Of a DNA stretch of 64,000 nucleotides, positions 8,397-17,821 are shown piece after piece. A program made the translations under genes and the position numbers. Position 1 is the first letter of the stretch, and each line of letters opens with the position of its first letter. The notes beneath the pieces were generated by a model. The model was not told the DNA's origin. It searched no databases and saw only the letters and a program-made list of their open reading frames with translations. Origin of the DNA: Lacihabitans soyangensis (lineage in GTDB: Bacteria > Bacteroidota > Bacteroidia > Cytophagales > Spirosomataceae); NCBI RefSeq assembly GCF_024343775.1, contig NZ_RJUF01000003.1:62001-126000 (forward strand). The letters run 5' to 3'.

Positions 8397-9656
8397 TTAT
8401 GCCACCAATTTCACCTCATAAAAGGTAGAGTGCTCGAACTTCCGCTGAGCGTAATCTTTGGTAACCACAAAAGATTTTATACTCTTGTCAGATGGCAACT
8501 CAAACATGGCGTCTGTCAAAATAGCTTCACAAATAGAACGCAAACCTCTTGCTCCAAGATTAAACACAATGGCTTGGTCTACTATGTAGTCCAAAGACTC
8601 GTCGTTAAATTCAAGCTTTATTCCTTCCATATCAAACAGTTTTTTGTATTGTTTAATCAGAGCATTCTGTGGTTCGGTAAGAATCTTGCGAAGAGTTTCT
8701 TTATCCAACGGATTCAGATAAGTCAAAAGTGGCAAACGGCCGATTAACTCTGGAATCAAACCAAACGACTTCAGGTCTTGCTGTGTTACAAACTTCAAAA
8801 GACTATCTTCGTTGTTGAAGTCAAGTCCTTTGGCATCTACTTTGAAGCCAATCGGTGCTTTGTTAATTCTTTTACCAATATGACGAGCTATACCATCAAA
8901 AGCACCGCCACATATAAACAGTATATTCTCTGTATTAACCTGTACCAGCTGTTGGTCTGGGTGTTTTCTTCCTCCTTGTGGTGGCACACCTACTATTGAA
9001 CCCTCCAGAAGCTTCAATAATCCTTGCTGTACACCTTCGCCGCTAACATCTCTTGTGATAGATGGATTATCAGATTTTCTAGCAATTTTGTCTATTTCAT
9101 CTATGTAAACTATGCCCCTTTCGGCTAGTTCCGCATTGTAATCTGCCGCCTGAAGCAATCTGCTCAGTATACTCTCTACGTCTTCACCTACATAACCGGC
9201 TTCAGTAAGAACAGTAGCATCGGCAATGGCAAATGGTACTTGGAGCATTCTGGCAATAGTTCTTGCCAAGTAAGTTTTACCTGTACCCGTCTCGCCCACC
9301 ATAATGATGTTCGACTTTTCTATGTTTACGTCCTCGTCGCCTTTAGGCTGCGAAAGTCTCTTGTAGTGATTATAGACAGCAACAGACAACACCTTCTTGG
9401 CTTCGTCTTGACCAATAATAAACTTATCGAGGTATTTTTTTAGTTCGATAGGTGGTTTTATGTCGAATTTAGGAATGTCTCCTTTTTTCTTCTTTTTGGA
9501 CTTTGGCCCTACACCATAAAGTTCTTGCTGAATCAGTTCATAACCTTGCTCAATGCAAAGGTTACATATATGCCCATCTGTACCCGAAAGTAGCAGCTCT
9601 ACTTCATTTTTCTTTCTCCCACAAAAAGAGCAGTTGGGTTCTTTATTTGATGCCAT
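8397..9656 (-). CDS. clpX: ATP-dependent Clp protease ATP-binding subunit ClpX
   Basis: A 419-residue AAA+ unfoldase. The N-terminal zinc-binding domain has Cys9, Cys12, Cys31 and Cys34. Walker A GETGTGKT is at 121-128, the pore loop GYVGED at 154-159, Walker B IVYIDEIDK near 182-190, and the ClpP-docking IGF loop at 269-271. Sensor-2 and arginine-finger regions (LTYLNPLDK, LGARGLRSI) are intact. It forms a hexamer that unfolds tagged substrates and feeds them to ClpP. It is the last gene of the tig-clpP-(hydroxylase)-clpX row on the minus strand, 107 bases after the hydroxylase gene, with its own terminator. Confidence 0.97.
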   Translation of the reverse strand: MASNKEPNCSFCGRKKNEVELLLSGTDGHICNLCIEQGYELIQQELYGVGPKSKKKKKGDIPKFDIKPPIELKKYLDKFIIGQDEAKKVLSVAVYNHYKRLSQPKGDEDVNIEKSNIIMVGETGTGKTYLARTIARMLQVPFAIADATVLTEAGYVGEDVESILSRLLQAADYNAELAERGIVYIDEIDKIARKSDNPSITRDVSGEGVQQGLLKLLEGSIVGVPPQGGRKHPDQQLVQVNTENILFICGGAFDGIARHIGKRINKAPIGFKVDAKGLDFNNEDSLLKFVTQQDLKSFGLIPELIGRLPLLTYLNPLDKETLRKILTEPQNALIKQYKKLFDMEGIKLEFNDESLDYIVDQAIVFNLGARGLRSICEAILTDAMFELPSDKSIKSFVVTKDYAQRKFEHSTFYEVKLVA

Positions 9657-9763
9657 TTCTTAATATTTTTACAAAAATAATGGTTTTTGGTGGTGAAACC
9701 AATCTTATACACAATATGCAACGTAAGAAGCCAGAGTTTCTAAATAATTTTGCAAAAATAACC

Positions 9764-10528
9764 CTAAGGCCTTGGTAATGATTGAAATTTAGAGTCGTAA
9801 TTCGTAGAAACAGTACCCATCCATCTATCCCAAAACATAAAATACAAGCCGTAATTTCCTTTAAAATATTGATGATGAAGATTATGGCTGACTGAGGTAT
9901 TCATCCATTTACCCAAAATGGTTTTTTCAAATCCACTCGGATAAAGCTCCCAACCTAAGTGTCCGTAAACATTGTAAGCCGTCATAAAAAGTAAAAATGC
10001 CACTAAAACATAAAAATGAACGGGAATAGTAAAAGCAAAAATCACAAAAATTCCAGCCTCCACAATGGCCTCGGTGGGCTGAAAAGCAAACGATGCCCAT
10101 GGCGACGGGTTGGTAGATTGGTGGTGGACGTGGTGAAAAAACTTGAAAACTCTGGGGTGATGCATAAGTCTGTGTACCCAATAAAAGTAGGTATCGTGCA
10201 TCAAAAGAAGTAAAAAAAATGAAATAAAGAGATAAAAATACCCATACTGCGAGGCCTCGTAGTAAGTATGTGTATATGGCCTAACCACTGGATTATAAAG
10301 TCCAACTCCCACCAAGGTAAAAATCAAAAATGTTAACACCGAATAAGCAATTTCTCTCAAATAATCTTTGTTTTTCGGAAATCTCTGCTGGATTTTAGAT
10401 AAGCTAAATTGCTTTTTAAAAACGACATAAAATATCAAGAAGGCCACCCCAGCTAAAAACAGATAACGAAGTAAATTGGCCATAAAGACTATACCAGCAA
10501 ATTCAAACGTTGAAAATTCTTTTGGCAT
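9764..10528 (-). CDS. Fatty acid hydroxylase / sterol desaturase family protein
   Basis: A 254-residue membrane protein with four or more hydrophobic segments and the three histidine clusters of the di-iron superfamily: HDTYFYWVHRLMHH near residues 110-123, FFHHVHHQSTNPSPW near 130-145, and VSHNLHHQYFKGNYG near 215-228. It would hydroxylate or desaturate a lipid using O2 at the membrane. The substrate is unknown; related Bacteroidota proteins are poorly characterised. It sits between clpP and clpX on the same strand, 122 bases after the clpP stop and beyond the clpP terminator, so it is probably transcribed from its own promoter and may supply read-through to clpX. Confidence 0.85.
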   Translation of the reverse strand: MPKEFSTFEFAGIVFMANLLRYLFLAGVAFLIFYVVFKKQFSLSKIQQRFPKNKDYLREIAYSVLTFLIFTLVGVGLYNPVVRPYTHTYYEASQYGYFYLFISFFLLLLMHDTYFYWVHRLMHHPRVFKFFHHVHHQSTNPSPWASFAFQPTEAIVEAGIFVIFAFTIPVHFYVLVAFLLFMTAYNVYGHLGWELYPSGFEKTILGKWMNTSVSHNLHHQYFKGNYGLYFMFWDRWMGTVSTNYDSKFQSLPRP

Positions 10529-10591
10529 TTTTCAAATGAAATTTAAAACCTAAAAAACTAGCTATCATAAACTTACAATAAAATCCTTTAA

Positions 10592-10622
10592 AAAAGAAAA
10601 AGCTCTCCATTTCTGAAGAGCT
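10592..10622 (-). terminator. Rho-independent terminator of clpP
   Basis: AGCTCT ... AGAGCT hairpin followed by TTTTTCTTTTTT on the minus strand, about 30 bases after the clpP stop. Confidence 0.7.
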
Positions 10623-10650
10623 ATTGGCGAATAACTTATTTGATCTTAAA

Positions 10651-11322
10651 TCAATTTCTGTACAAAACCTCGTCAATCAAACCGTAGGCTTTGGCCTCCT
10701 CTGCTTTCATCCAGTAGTCTCTGTCAGAGTCAGCTTCTATTTCTTCAAATGTTTTACCTGAGTGTTTCGCAAGAATTTCATAAAGTTCTTTTCTCAACTC
10801 AATGATTTGTTTCACGGTTATTTCCATGTCGCGTGACTGTCCTTGAGCTCCACCGCTTGGTTGGTGAATCATCACACGGGCATGAGGCAATGCCGTACGC
10901 TTGCCAGCTGCACCACCTGCTAACAACACCGCTCCCATAGAGGCCGCTAATGAAGTACAAATGGTAGCTACTTCAGGTCTTACATATTGCATGGTATCGT
11001 ACATTCCAAGACCAGCATAAACTGATCCACCCGGACTATTGATGTACATTAAAATGTCTTTTTTGGCATCTACCGACTCTAAAAACAACAACTGAGCAAC
11101 AACGATATTGGCGATTTGGTCGTCAACACCAGTTCCCAAGAATATGATTCTGTCCATAATCAAACGAGAGAATACATCAATGGCTGCAAAACGCATCGGT
11201 CTTTCTTCGATAATGTTGGGAGTCATGTTGGTTACATTGTGCTTCATGTAGTCGTCTATCATCAGACCACTCATTCCTTGGTGATGCACTGCATATTTTC
11301 TAAATTCTTCTCCTAAATGCAT
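10651..11322 (-). CDS. clpP: ATP-dependent Clp protease proteolytic subunit ClpP
   Basis: A 223-residue serine protease. The catalytic triad is visible as Ser128 in [11 protein letters not shown], His153 in VMIHQPSGG and an Asp near 202 in SDRDYWM. The oxyanion-hole region [15 protein letters not shown] is near 96-110. It forms a double heptameric barrel and degrades proteins delivered by ClpX. The N-terminus is about 20 residues longer than the E. coli mature form, consistent with a processed propeptide (the segment before MIDDYM). It is 121 bases downstream of tig with a terminator between, so coupling with tig is only partial. Confidence 0.97.
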   Translation of the reverse strand: MHLGEEFRKYAVHHQGMSGLMIDDYMKHNVTNMTPNIIEERPMRFAAIDVFSRLIMDRIIFLGTGVDDQIANIVVAQLLFLESVDAKKDILMYINSPGGSVYAGLGMYDTMQYVRPEVATICTSLAASMGAVLLAGGAAGKRTALPHARVMIHQPSGGAQGQSRDMEITVKQIIELRKELYEILAKHSGKTFEEIEADSDRDYWMKAEEAKAYGLIDEVLYRN

Positions 11323-11384
11323 TTTATTAAATTTGTTTATCTTAAAACTATCTAAATTATCTAAAAGTTCAATACCCCAAAACG

Positions 11385-11422
11385 AAAAAATCGGGTTTGA
11401 GCGAACCCAGTACCCGATTTTT
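11385..11422 (-). terminator. Rho-independent terminator of tig
   Basis: AAAAATCGGGT pairs with ACCCGATTTTT, giving an 11-bp stem with T runs on both strands, about 20 bases after the tig stop. Confidence 0.8.
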
Positions 11423-11443
11423 ATTCCTAATATTTCAAGAAAA

Positions 11444-12787
11444 TTATACTTTGTATTTCTCCGAGGCTATCTCGTTAAATTCTTCTACCATCACCGTCTT
11501 GGTTTCTTTCTTCACCTTTTCCTTAACAAAACTCAAGACTTTTCTACCAAATGCTTTCTCGTAATGCTTCTTGGTGGCTTCATTGTTTTTCTCGCCCAAT
11601 TGTTTCTTGGCCATGCTGTCAATGAATTCCTCCATGCCTTCAAAACCACCCTGCTGTCCAAAATATCCTCTGATTTCGTTTTTCACTTCTTCCAAAACGT
11701 CATCATACTGAATTTTCAGGTCGTTTTGTTTGGCTATCTCAGTTCTGATCAAATCCAATTTTAAACCTCTCGCTATGGAATCGTATTCCTTTTCTACGTC
11801 TTCTACTGTAGCTTTTCCTTGGTTTATCTCAACCAACCATTTCTTTAAAAACTCAGTCGGAAGCTCGATTGGTGTGCTGTCCAAAAGCATTTTATCTACA
11901 TCAAAATCTAACAAAAAGTCAGATTCTCTGCTGTAATTTCCTTTGATAATTTCGGTAAGTTGGTTCAAAAACTCCTCTTCGCTAGTGGCTTTTCCTGGCC
12001 CTAAAACTTTATCAAAAAGCTCTTGCGTTAATTCAGAAGGTTTCATTCTTGTGATTTTTTCAACCACAAATTCGAATTCTCCTTGTAACGCAGCTGCGTC
12101 TTCGTCAGATTTACCAGTAGCAAAACCTAATTCTTTGTCCGTCTCAAAAATAGTCTGTATGTCCAATTTTAAAGAACTACCTTTTTCAAGACCCACAAAT
12201 AGTTTTTGCGTTTCTGGTTTTACTTTATCGGTTGGAATTCCCGACTGAAACATAAAATCAGTTGACTCTTGGCTAAGTTTTCCAAAAATTATGTCACCTA
12301 TCTCTGCTTCTTCTGGCTCTGTTTCTACTCCAAATCTGTTTTTAAGATCTTCAATGGTCTCGTTTATCTGTTTTTCAGAAGGCTGAATCTCATATTGCGT
12401 CAGGGTCGGAAGTTTTTCTAAATCCACAACAAAATCAGAAGCAAAACCAATTTCATACTCAAAAACGAACTCTTTCTGAGCTGCCCAGTCAATTTTATAT
12501 GCGTCTTCTTTGGGAGTTGGTTCACCAACTACGTTAAGTTTATTTTCTTGAATAGTTGAATTCACAGCATCACTGGCCACTTTGATAACCTCGTCAACCA
12601 AAACTCCCTTACCGTAAATACTCTTAATATATTGAAGAGGCACATGTCCCGGTCTGAATCCTTTAACTTGAGCCGTTTTTGCGTATTCTTTAAGTTTTTT
12701 ATCTACTAAGCCTTTGTAATCTTCCTCGCCAACTTCTACTGTCAGGTTAGCCAATGTAGAAGAAACTTTGTCAAATTTTGTTTGCAT
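11444..12787 (-). CDS. tig: Trigger factor, ribosome-associated chaperone
   Basis: A 447-residue protein. The N-terminal ribosome-docking signature is [19 protein letters not shown] near residues 38-56 (the GFRxGxxP loop). The middle PPIase-like domain (about 145-250) is degenerate compared with FKBP enzymes, as is usual in Bacteroidota trigger factors, so isomerase activity is doubtful. The C-terminal helical arms run from about 260 to 430. It binds nascent chains at the ribosome exit. Gene order tig-clpP-clpX is conserved widely in bacteria and supports the assignment. Confidence 0.93.
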   Translation of the reverse strand: MQTKFDKVSSTLANLTVEVGEEDYKGLVDKKLKEYAKTAQVKGFRPGHVPLQYIKSIYGKGVLVDEVIKVASDAVNSTIQENKLNVVGEPTPKEDAYKIDWAAQKEFVFEYEIGFASDFVVDLEKLPTLTQYEIQPSEKQINETIEDLKNRFGVETEPEEAEIGDIIFGKLSQESTDFMFQSGIPTDKVKPETQKLFVGLEKGSSLKLDIQTIFETDKELGFATGKSDEDAAALQGEFEFVVEKITRMKPSELTQELFDKVLGPGKATSEEEFLNQLTEIIKGNYSRESDFLLDFDVDKMLLDSTPIELPTEFLKKWLVEINQGKATVEDVEKEYDSIARGLKLDLIRTEIAKQNDLKIQYDDVLEEVKNEIRGYFGQQGGFEGMEEFIDSMAKKQLGEKNNEATKKHYEKAFGRKVLSFVKEKVKKETKTVMVEEFNEIASEKYKV

Positions 12788-12820
12788 TTACTTGAATTTT
12801 TGTTCGAACTCTATAAAATT

Positions 12821-12857
12821 TAAAAACCCTTCAACCATACTTGAGGATTGAAGGGTT
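12821..12857 (-). terminator. Terminator downstream of tRNA-Leu
   Basis: On the minus strand AACCCTTCAA and TTGAAGGGTT form a perfect 10-bp stem followed by TTTAAATTTTAT. It separates the tRNA gene from tig. Confidence 0.75.
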
Positions 12858-12862
12858 AGAAG

Positions 12863-12944
12863 TACGGGCGGAGGGAATCGAACCCCCACGCCTTGCGGCA
12901 CTAGATCCTAAGTCTAGCACGTCTACCAGTTCCGCCACGCCCGC
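12863..12944 (-). tRNA. tRNA-Leu (anticodon UAG)
   Basis: The minus strand gives an 82-base cloverleaf. The acceptor stem is GCGGGCG/CGCCCGT with a G-U first pair, the D-arm lies around GGCGGAACTGGTAGACG, the anticodon stem CTAGA/TCTAG holds loop CTTAGGA with anticodon TAG, then a long class II variable arm (TGCCGCAAGGCG) and the T-arm GGGGGTTCGATTCCC. The discriminator is A, as in tRNA-Leu. The 3' CCA is not encoded. The long variable arm and A73 exclude other isotypes. Confidence 0.95.
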
Positions 12945-13126
12945 AAATGAATACGTCTTTCGATTATTCGGGGTGCAAAGTTAGATTTATTTTTTTATTA
13001 ATCAAAAAAACCCCAAATGTTTTTTGAGAATTTTAATGAAATTTCTTTTTAAGCAAACCTAAACGCGATTTTGTTTTAGAAAATATTAGTTTTTGCATAC
13101 ATTAGCAGAAATTACGTCTATTTAAG

Positions 13127-13133
13127 AAGGAGG
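13127..13133 (+). promoter_or_regulatory. Unusually strong Shine-Dalgarno AAGGAGG of rsh
   Basis: AAGGAGG is complementary to the anti-SD of 16S rRNA and lies 10 bases before the ATG at 13144 and 7 before an in-frame TTG at 13141. Most other genes in the window lack such a site, as is usual in Bacteroidota. Confidence 0.6.
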
Positions 13134-13143
13134 AAAATAATTG

Positions 13144-15417
13144 ATGGGATTGAGCAAAGAAAACATATTACCCGTTGAATCGCCACATGAATACTACACT
13201 GAGGCCGAAAAAAAGGAAATAACCAAGTGGTATAAGAAAATTTTGCGTGGGGCCAAGGAGCATATCAAAGAAGGTGACACCAAATTGATAAGGAAAGCTC
13301 TGGACATTTCTATGGAGGCCCACAAAGAAATGCGACGTAAATCTGGCGAACCGTACATCTATCATCCACTAGAAGTAGCCTATATCTGTGTGGAAGAAAT
13401 AGGCCTCGGTCCCACCTCTATTATATGTGCACTCCTTCATGATGTGGTTGAAGACACTGCCATAACTTTAGCCGAAATAGAAAAGGACTTTGGCCCTAAA
13501 GTGGCACAAATTATAGATGGGCTGACCAAAATCGCAGAGAACTTCGAGCAGACACAATCTGCTCAAGCCGAGAATTTTAGAAAAATGCTCTTGACCCTTT
13601 CGCAAGATGTAAGAGTAATTTTGATTAAACTTGCAGACAGACTACATAACATGCGTACACTGGGTAGCATGGCTCGCAACTCTCAGCTCAAGATTGCTCA
13701 CGAGACCATATATATTTACGCACCGCTCGCACACAGATTGGGACTATACCAAATCAAGTCAGAACTTGAAGATCTTTATCTAAAATATACCGAGCCTGAA
13801 GTTTATAAAGACATTTCGTCAAGGCTGAATACCTCCAAAACCGCAAGAAAGAAATTAATCGACGGTTTTATGAGGCCTATATCAAAACGACTCAAAGAAG
13901 CCAAGCTTGATTTCTACATAAAAGGTAGGCCGAAGCACATTTATTCTATTTGGAAAAAACTGAATGCACAAAATGTAACCTTCGAGAACATCTACGACCT
14001 TTTTGCGATACGTATAATACTTCGAGGTATTCCTCCACAAGAAAAAGAAAAGGAAAAAGCAGCCTGTTGGCAGGCGTACTCCATAGTTACAGATGAGTAT
14101 AGGCCCAACCCTGATCGATTGAAAGATTGGATTTCAACTCCACGAGCCAACGGGTATGAGTCTCTACACACCACCGTTATGAGCAATGCGGGTGTGTGGG
14201 TTGAGGTGCAAATTCGTACCGAAAGAATGGATGAAATCGCCGAAAAGGGATATGCCGCACACTGGAAATATAAGGGAGCGGATACTTCGCTTGATAAACC
14301 TCTGGATAATTGGCTGAACCAAGTACGAGATACGCTTGCTTCAAAAGACAGCTCGGCCATTGAGTTTTTAGAAGATTTTAGAGGTAATCTTTTCAATGAG
14401 GAAATATTTGTTTTTACGCCAAAAGGTGACCTCAAAGTACTGAGAAAAGGAGCAACAGTTTTAGACTTTGCGTTTGACGTACATACCGAAATCGGTAGGA
14501 AATGTACAGCAGGAAAGGTAAATAGCCATTTGGTGCCGATTAGTCATGTCTTGCAAAATGGCGACCAAGTGGAGATTTTGACCACCAAAAACCAAAAACC
14601 ATCCGAAGACTGGCTCAGGTTTGTAGTAACCTCAAAAGCCAAAGCAAGAATAAAAGATACCCTCAAAGAATCAAACAAGGGCTATATAACCGAGGGTAAA
14701 GAAATAATAATTAAGAAACTAAAAAACCTTGGCTTAGAAAATAACCTTGAGACTTTTAACCAACTGAGGGCGTTTTTTAACAAGAAAGACTACAATGAAC
14801 TCTTTTATTTCTTTGGGAAAGGTTACATTCTACCTGATGAGATCAAGAAGTTCAAACACGAAAGAGAGGCCCTTGTTAATCGTCAGAAAAAAATTGTAAT
14901 CGACGAAAAGGCCTTCAAAGATGCCAAGAGTTTTGAAAAAGAAATAAAACAAACCAAAGGCAATGACACCCTGCTCATCGGTGACGACATGCAGCACATA
15001 GACTTTACTCTTTCCAGGTGTTGCAATCCAATTCCAGGTGATGACGTGTTTGGATTTTTGACTATAAACGAGGGTATAAAAATCCACCGAAATCTCTGTC
15101 CAAATGCCCAACAATTGCTTTCGAACTATGGCAATAGGGTGATAAAAGCCCGTTGGGCGAGTCAAATTGAAAAGTCTTATTTGGTTTCGATAGACTTGAG
15201 CGGCATCGACAGGGTGGGTATGATTCAGGATATTTCAAAAGTGATTTCGGGCGAACTCCACATAAACATGAGGGGTTTGTCCGTAGAAACATTCGATGGA
15301 ATATTTGAGGGAAAAATTAAAGTTTATGTCTTTGATACCAAGCATTTGGATATTCTGATGTCAAAATTGGAGGAAATAGATGGTGTAAGTAATGTATCAA
15401 GAGGACAAACCGAATAA
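13144..15417 (+). CDS. rsh: Bifunctional (p)ppGpp synthetase/hydrolase (RelA/SpoT homologue)
   Basis: A protein of about 757 residues that makes and degrades the alarmone (p)ppGpp. The HD hydrolase domain is intact: YHPLEVAY with His74, LLHDVVEDT with His99-Asp100, and a downstream KLADRLHNMRTL (near 166-177) that completes the metal site. The synthetase domain has GRPKHIYSIWKK near 262 and YDLFAIRIIL near 285, then RANGYESLHTTVM. The TGS domain starts near FVFTPKGDLKVL (about 420), and the ACT domain occupies the last 80 residues. Both activities are therefore predicted. I prefer the ATG at 13144 over the TTG at 13141. It heads a plus-strand row of genes; the next gene begins 8 bases after its stop. 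Confidence 0.95.
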   Translation: MGLSKENILPVESPHEYYTEAEKKEITKWYKKILRGAKEHIKEGDTKLIRKALDISMEAHKEMRRKSGEPYIYHPLEVAYICVEEIGLGPTSIICALLHDVVEDTAITLAEIEKDFGPKVAQIIDGLTKIAENFEQTQSAQAENFRKMLLTLSQDVRVILIKLADRLHNMRTLGSMARNSQLKIAHETIYIYAPLAHRLGLYQIKSELEDLYLKYTEPEVYKDISSRLNTSKTARKKLIDGFMRPISKRLKEAKLDFYIKGRPKHIYSIWKKLNAQNVTFENIYDLFAIRIILRGIPPQEKEKEKAACWQAYSIVTDEYRPNPDRLKDWISTPRANGYESLHTTVMSNAGVWVEVQIRTERMDEIAEKGYAAHWKYKGADTSLDKPLDNWLNQVRDTLASKDSSAIEFLEDFRGNLFNEEIFVFTPKGDLKVLRKGATVLDFAFDVHTEIGRKCTAGKVNSHLVPISHVLQNGDQVEILTTKNQKPSEDWLRFVVTSKAKARIKDTLKESNKGYITEGKEIIIKKLKNLGLENNLETFNQLRAFFNKKDYNELFYFFGKGYILPDEIKKFKHEREALVNRQKKIVIDEKAFKDAKSFEKEIKQTKGNDTLLIGDDMQHIDFTLSRCCNPIPGDDVFGFLTINEGIKIHRNLCPNAQQLLSNYGNRVIKARWASQIEKSYLVSIDLSGIDRVGMIQDISKVISGELHINMRGLSVETFDGIFEGKIKVYVFDTKHLDILMSKLEEIDGVSNVSRGQTE

Positions 15418-15424
15418 ATAGGCC

Positions 15425-15967
15425 ATGAATAAATCAAAAATATTAAAAACATCCATTTTCATTTTTACACTAATTATAAGTCTTAATACCTATAGCCAAG
15501 ACTCAACTTTTGTTGCAAGTTTAACACATCAAAGAGGATTTATTGACACCAGAATTCTACACCTCGGCGTAAAATCTTCATCAAAAAACACATTGGCGTT
15601 GTTTGAACAAGCCAATGCCCAGAAGTCTATAAAACTTTACAAAAAATCGAAATACTTTCTGCCCGTAGGGCCACCATTGGTTCTAGGAGGAATATATTTA
15701 GGCTATGACGCCATAAAAGGCACAAAAATGCAAGCAGAAGTCGATGGTAAACTGTACACTTATTATGTCCGACCGATAGAACAACTTTTAGGCGGAATTG
15801 CGGTTTTCGCGGTAGGCATATGCATGATAGAATACGCCAACGAATTCAAGGCCAAGTCGGTGGATTTGTACAACGAAAATCAAAAAAACAAACAGAAATC
15901 AGACAAACTTGACCTCAAAGTAGGTTTCACGCCATCGGGTAAGGTTGGCCTTTATGCTAACTTTTAA
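15425..15967 (+). CDS. Small exported hypothetical protein
   Basis: A 180-residue protein with an N-terminal signal peptide (MNKSKILKTSIFIFTLIISLNTYSQ). Two further hydrophobic stretches, FLPVGPPLVLGGIYLGYDAI near residue 78 and LLGGIAVFAVGICMIEYANEF near 120, flank a tyrosine-rich segment, and a lysine-rich linker leads to a C-terminal LKVGFTPSGKVGLYANF, which looks like a final beta strand of an envelope protein. I do not recognise the family. It starts 8 bases after rsh and is probably co-transcribed with it, but nothing links their functions. Confidence 0.6.
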   Translation: MNKSKILKTSIFIFTLIISLNTYSQDSTFVASLTHQRGFIDTRILHLGVKSSSKNTLALFEQANAQKSIKLYKKSKYFLPVGPPLVLGGIYLGYDAIKGTKMQAEVDGKLYTYYVRPIEQLLGGIAVFAVGICMIEYANEFKAKSVDLYNENQKNKQKSDKLDLKVGFTPSGKVGLYANF

Positions 15968-15997
15968 CAATTTTATTTTTTCTACCATTAAATCCCT

Positions 15998-16005
15998 TAA
16001 TTTTG
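15998..16005 (+). promoter_or_regulatory. TAATTTTG, Bacteroidota -7 box candidate for fur
   Basis: Matches TAnnTTTG 43 bases before the fur start, with a T-rich run about 20 bases upstream in place of the -33 TTTG. Confidence 0.4.
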
Positions 16006-16047
16006 CATTTTAAAATTACCTAAGAAGCAATTTGGCTCACAAACGCT

Positions 16048-16518
16048 ATGGTATTAGACAATAACAAAAATTTTCAAGCGGCTAAGCAGATTTTTACCGC
16101 TTACCTTGAAAATAAACAGTTGAGAAAAACCCCCGAAAGGTATGCTATCCTTGAAGAAATATACAACAGAGGCGACCACTTCGATGTGGAGGACTTGTAT
16201 ATCTCGATGAAAAACAAAAAGTACCAAGTAAGTAGAGCCACGGTGTACAATACCCTTGATCTTCTGGTAGAATGCGACCTCGTAACCAAGCACCAGTTTG
16301 GTAAAAACCTGGCCCAATATGAAAAATCTTATGGGTTTAAGCAGCACGATCACCTGATATGTATGGACTGTAACAAAGTGAAAGAATTCTGTGATCCAAG
16401 AGTTCAAAATATTCAAAATATGGTGGGCGATTTCCTAAATTTCGAAGTGATGCATCATTCACTTATATTTTATGGAAACTGCAAAAACGCCGAATGCGAA
16501 AATCGAGTAAAGAATTAA
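16048..16518 (+). CDS. fur: Fur-family ferric uptake regulator
   Basis: A 156-residue transcription regulator. The winged helix (residues about 20-85) includes the Fur-type segment [26 protein letters not shown] and the recognition helix [19 protein letters not shown]. The dimerisation/metal domain has [18 protein letters not shown], with the His cluster and a CxxC near 111-114 suited to structural zinc; a second cysteine pair (CKNAEC) lies near the C-terminus. Fur represses iron acquisition genes when bound to Fe2+. Spacing to purA is 22 bases, so the two may be co-transcribed, which is a common arrangement in Bacteroidota (inference from memory of the phylum). Confidence 0.93.
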   Translation: MVLDNNKNFQAAKQIFTAYLENKQLRKTPERYAILEEIYNRGDHFDVEDLYISMKNKKYQVSRATVYNTLDLLVECDLVTKHQFGKNLAQYEKSYGFKQHDHLICMDCNKVKEFCDPRVQNIQNMVGDFLNFEVMHHSLIFYGNCKNAECENRVKN

Positions 16519-16540
16519 TATTAAAATATAACGTAAATTA

Positions 16541-17821
16541 ATGGTTGACATTTTATTAGGACTTCAATGGGGCGACGAGGGCAAAGGGAAGATTGTAGAC
16601 GTTTTGGCTCCTGATTATAAAGTGGTTGCACGTTTTCAAGGTGGTCCAAATGCTGGCCATACGCTTGAGTTTGATGGTAAAAAGCACGTTTTACACCAAA
16701 TTCCTTCGGGAATATTTCGTGATGATTGCATAAATATTATTGGCAATGGAGTGGTGTTGGATCCCATCATTTTCAAAAAGGAAATTGATGGCTTGGCTTC
16801 TTACAACATTGATTTCAAGAAAAACCTCTTCATTTCGAAGAAAACGGCCATCATCATACCTACGCACCGACTACTTGATGCCGCCTACGAGCAGGCAAAA
16901 GGAAGTGCAAAGATTGGCTCAACTTTGAAAGGAATAGGACCAACATATTCAGACAAGGTTTCGCGTCAGGGTTTAAGACTTGGAGATATTCTTTCTGTAA
17001 ATTTCAAAGAAAAATACCAAAAACTCGTAAACAGCCATAAGCAGATATTAGACTTTTATAAGTATGAATATAGCTTGGAAGAAGCCGAAAAAGAGTTTTT
17101 TGCAGCACTTGAATTTATCAAAACTTTCAACTTGGTTGATGGTGAATATCTTATAAACAGCCAATTGTCCGAAAAAGGCACAAAAGTTTTGGCCGAAGGA
17201 GCTCAGGGTTCATTACTTGATATCGACTTCGGCTCTTACCCATTTGTAACTAGCTCAAGCACTACAGCAGCAGGTGTTTGCTCAGGTTTGGGTGTAGCCC
17301 CTTCGAAAATAAACGAAGTATATGGTATCTTCAAAGCTTACTGCACCAGAGTAGGTTCGGGACCATTTCCAACTGAACTATTGGAAGAAACTGGCGAAAA
17401 AATGCGTAAAGAAGGTAAAGAGTTCGGAAGCACTACGGGTCGCCCTCGTAGATGTGGGTGGATGGATTTACCTGCTCTGAAGTATTCAATTATGCTCAAC
17501 GGCGTTACGCAGTTGGTTATGATGAAAGTAGACGTGTTGAATATTTTTGACGAAATCAGTATCTGTACGCACTATGAACTACCAGACGGTAGCACCACCG
17601 AGGAGCTTCCATTTGACATTTGTGATGTTGAAGTAAAACCAATTTACAAGACCTTCAAAGGCTGGAACTGCTCATTGGAAAATATTACGGATTTTGACAA
17701 AATGCCAGAAGAGCTAAAAGCTTATACGGCCTACATAGAAAAAGAAGTTGGCGTACCTGTTACTTATGTTTCTACAGGCCCTGATCGTACGGCCACCCTT
17801 ACGCGAGCATCTGGTTTATGA
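16541..17821 (+). CDS. purA: Adenylosuccinate synthetase
   Basis: A 426-residue enzyme that joins IMP and aspartate using GTP, the first committed step to AMP. The N-terminal P-loop LGLQWGDEGKGKIVD is at residues 5-19 (catalytic Asp of GDEGKGK), GGPNAGHT near 36, GNGVVLDP near 67, a GIGPTYSDK segment near 130, and the IMP/GTP-binding STTGRPRRCGWMD near 300. It ends in the expected GPDRTAT motif region. Length matches the family. The stop overlaps the start of the next gene by 4 bases (ATGA), indicating translational coupling. Confidence 0.97.
   Translation: MVDILLGLQWGDEGKGKIVDVLAPDYKVVARFQGGPNAGHTLEFDGKKHVLHQIPSGIFRDDCINIIGNGVVLDPIIFKKEIDGLASYNIDFKKNLFISKKTAIIIPTHRLLDAAYEQAKGSAKIGSTLKGIGPTYSDKVSRQGLRLGDILSVNFKEKYQKLVNSHKQILDFYKYEYSLEEAEKEFFAALEFIKTFNLVDGEYLINSQLSEKGTKVLAEGAQGSLLDIDFGSYPFVTSSSTTAAGVCSGLGVAPSKINEVYGIFKAYCTRVGSGPFPTELLEETGEKMRKEGKEFGSTTGRPRRCGWMDLPALKYSIMLNGVTQLVMMKVDVLNIFDEISICTHYELPDGSTTEELPFDICDVEVKPIYKTFKGWNCSLENITDFDKMPEELKAYTAYIEKEVGVPVTYVSTGPDRTATLTRASGL

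Noticed and set aside
12945-13126. Small RNA gene between tRNA-Leu and rsh
   Set aside because: I see no stable hairpin or terminator; it is AT-rich leader.
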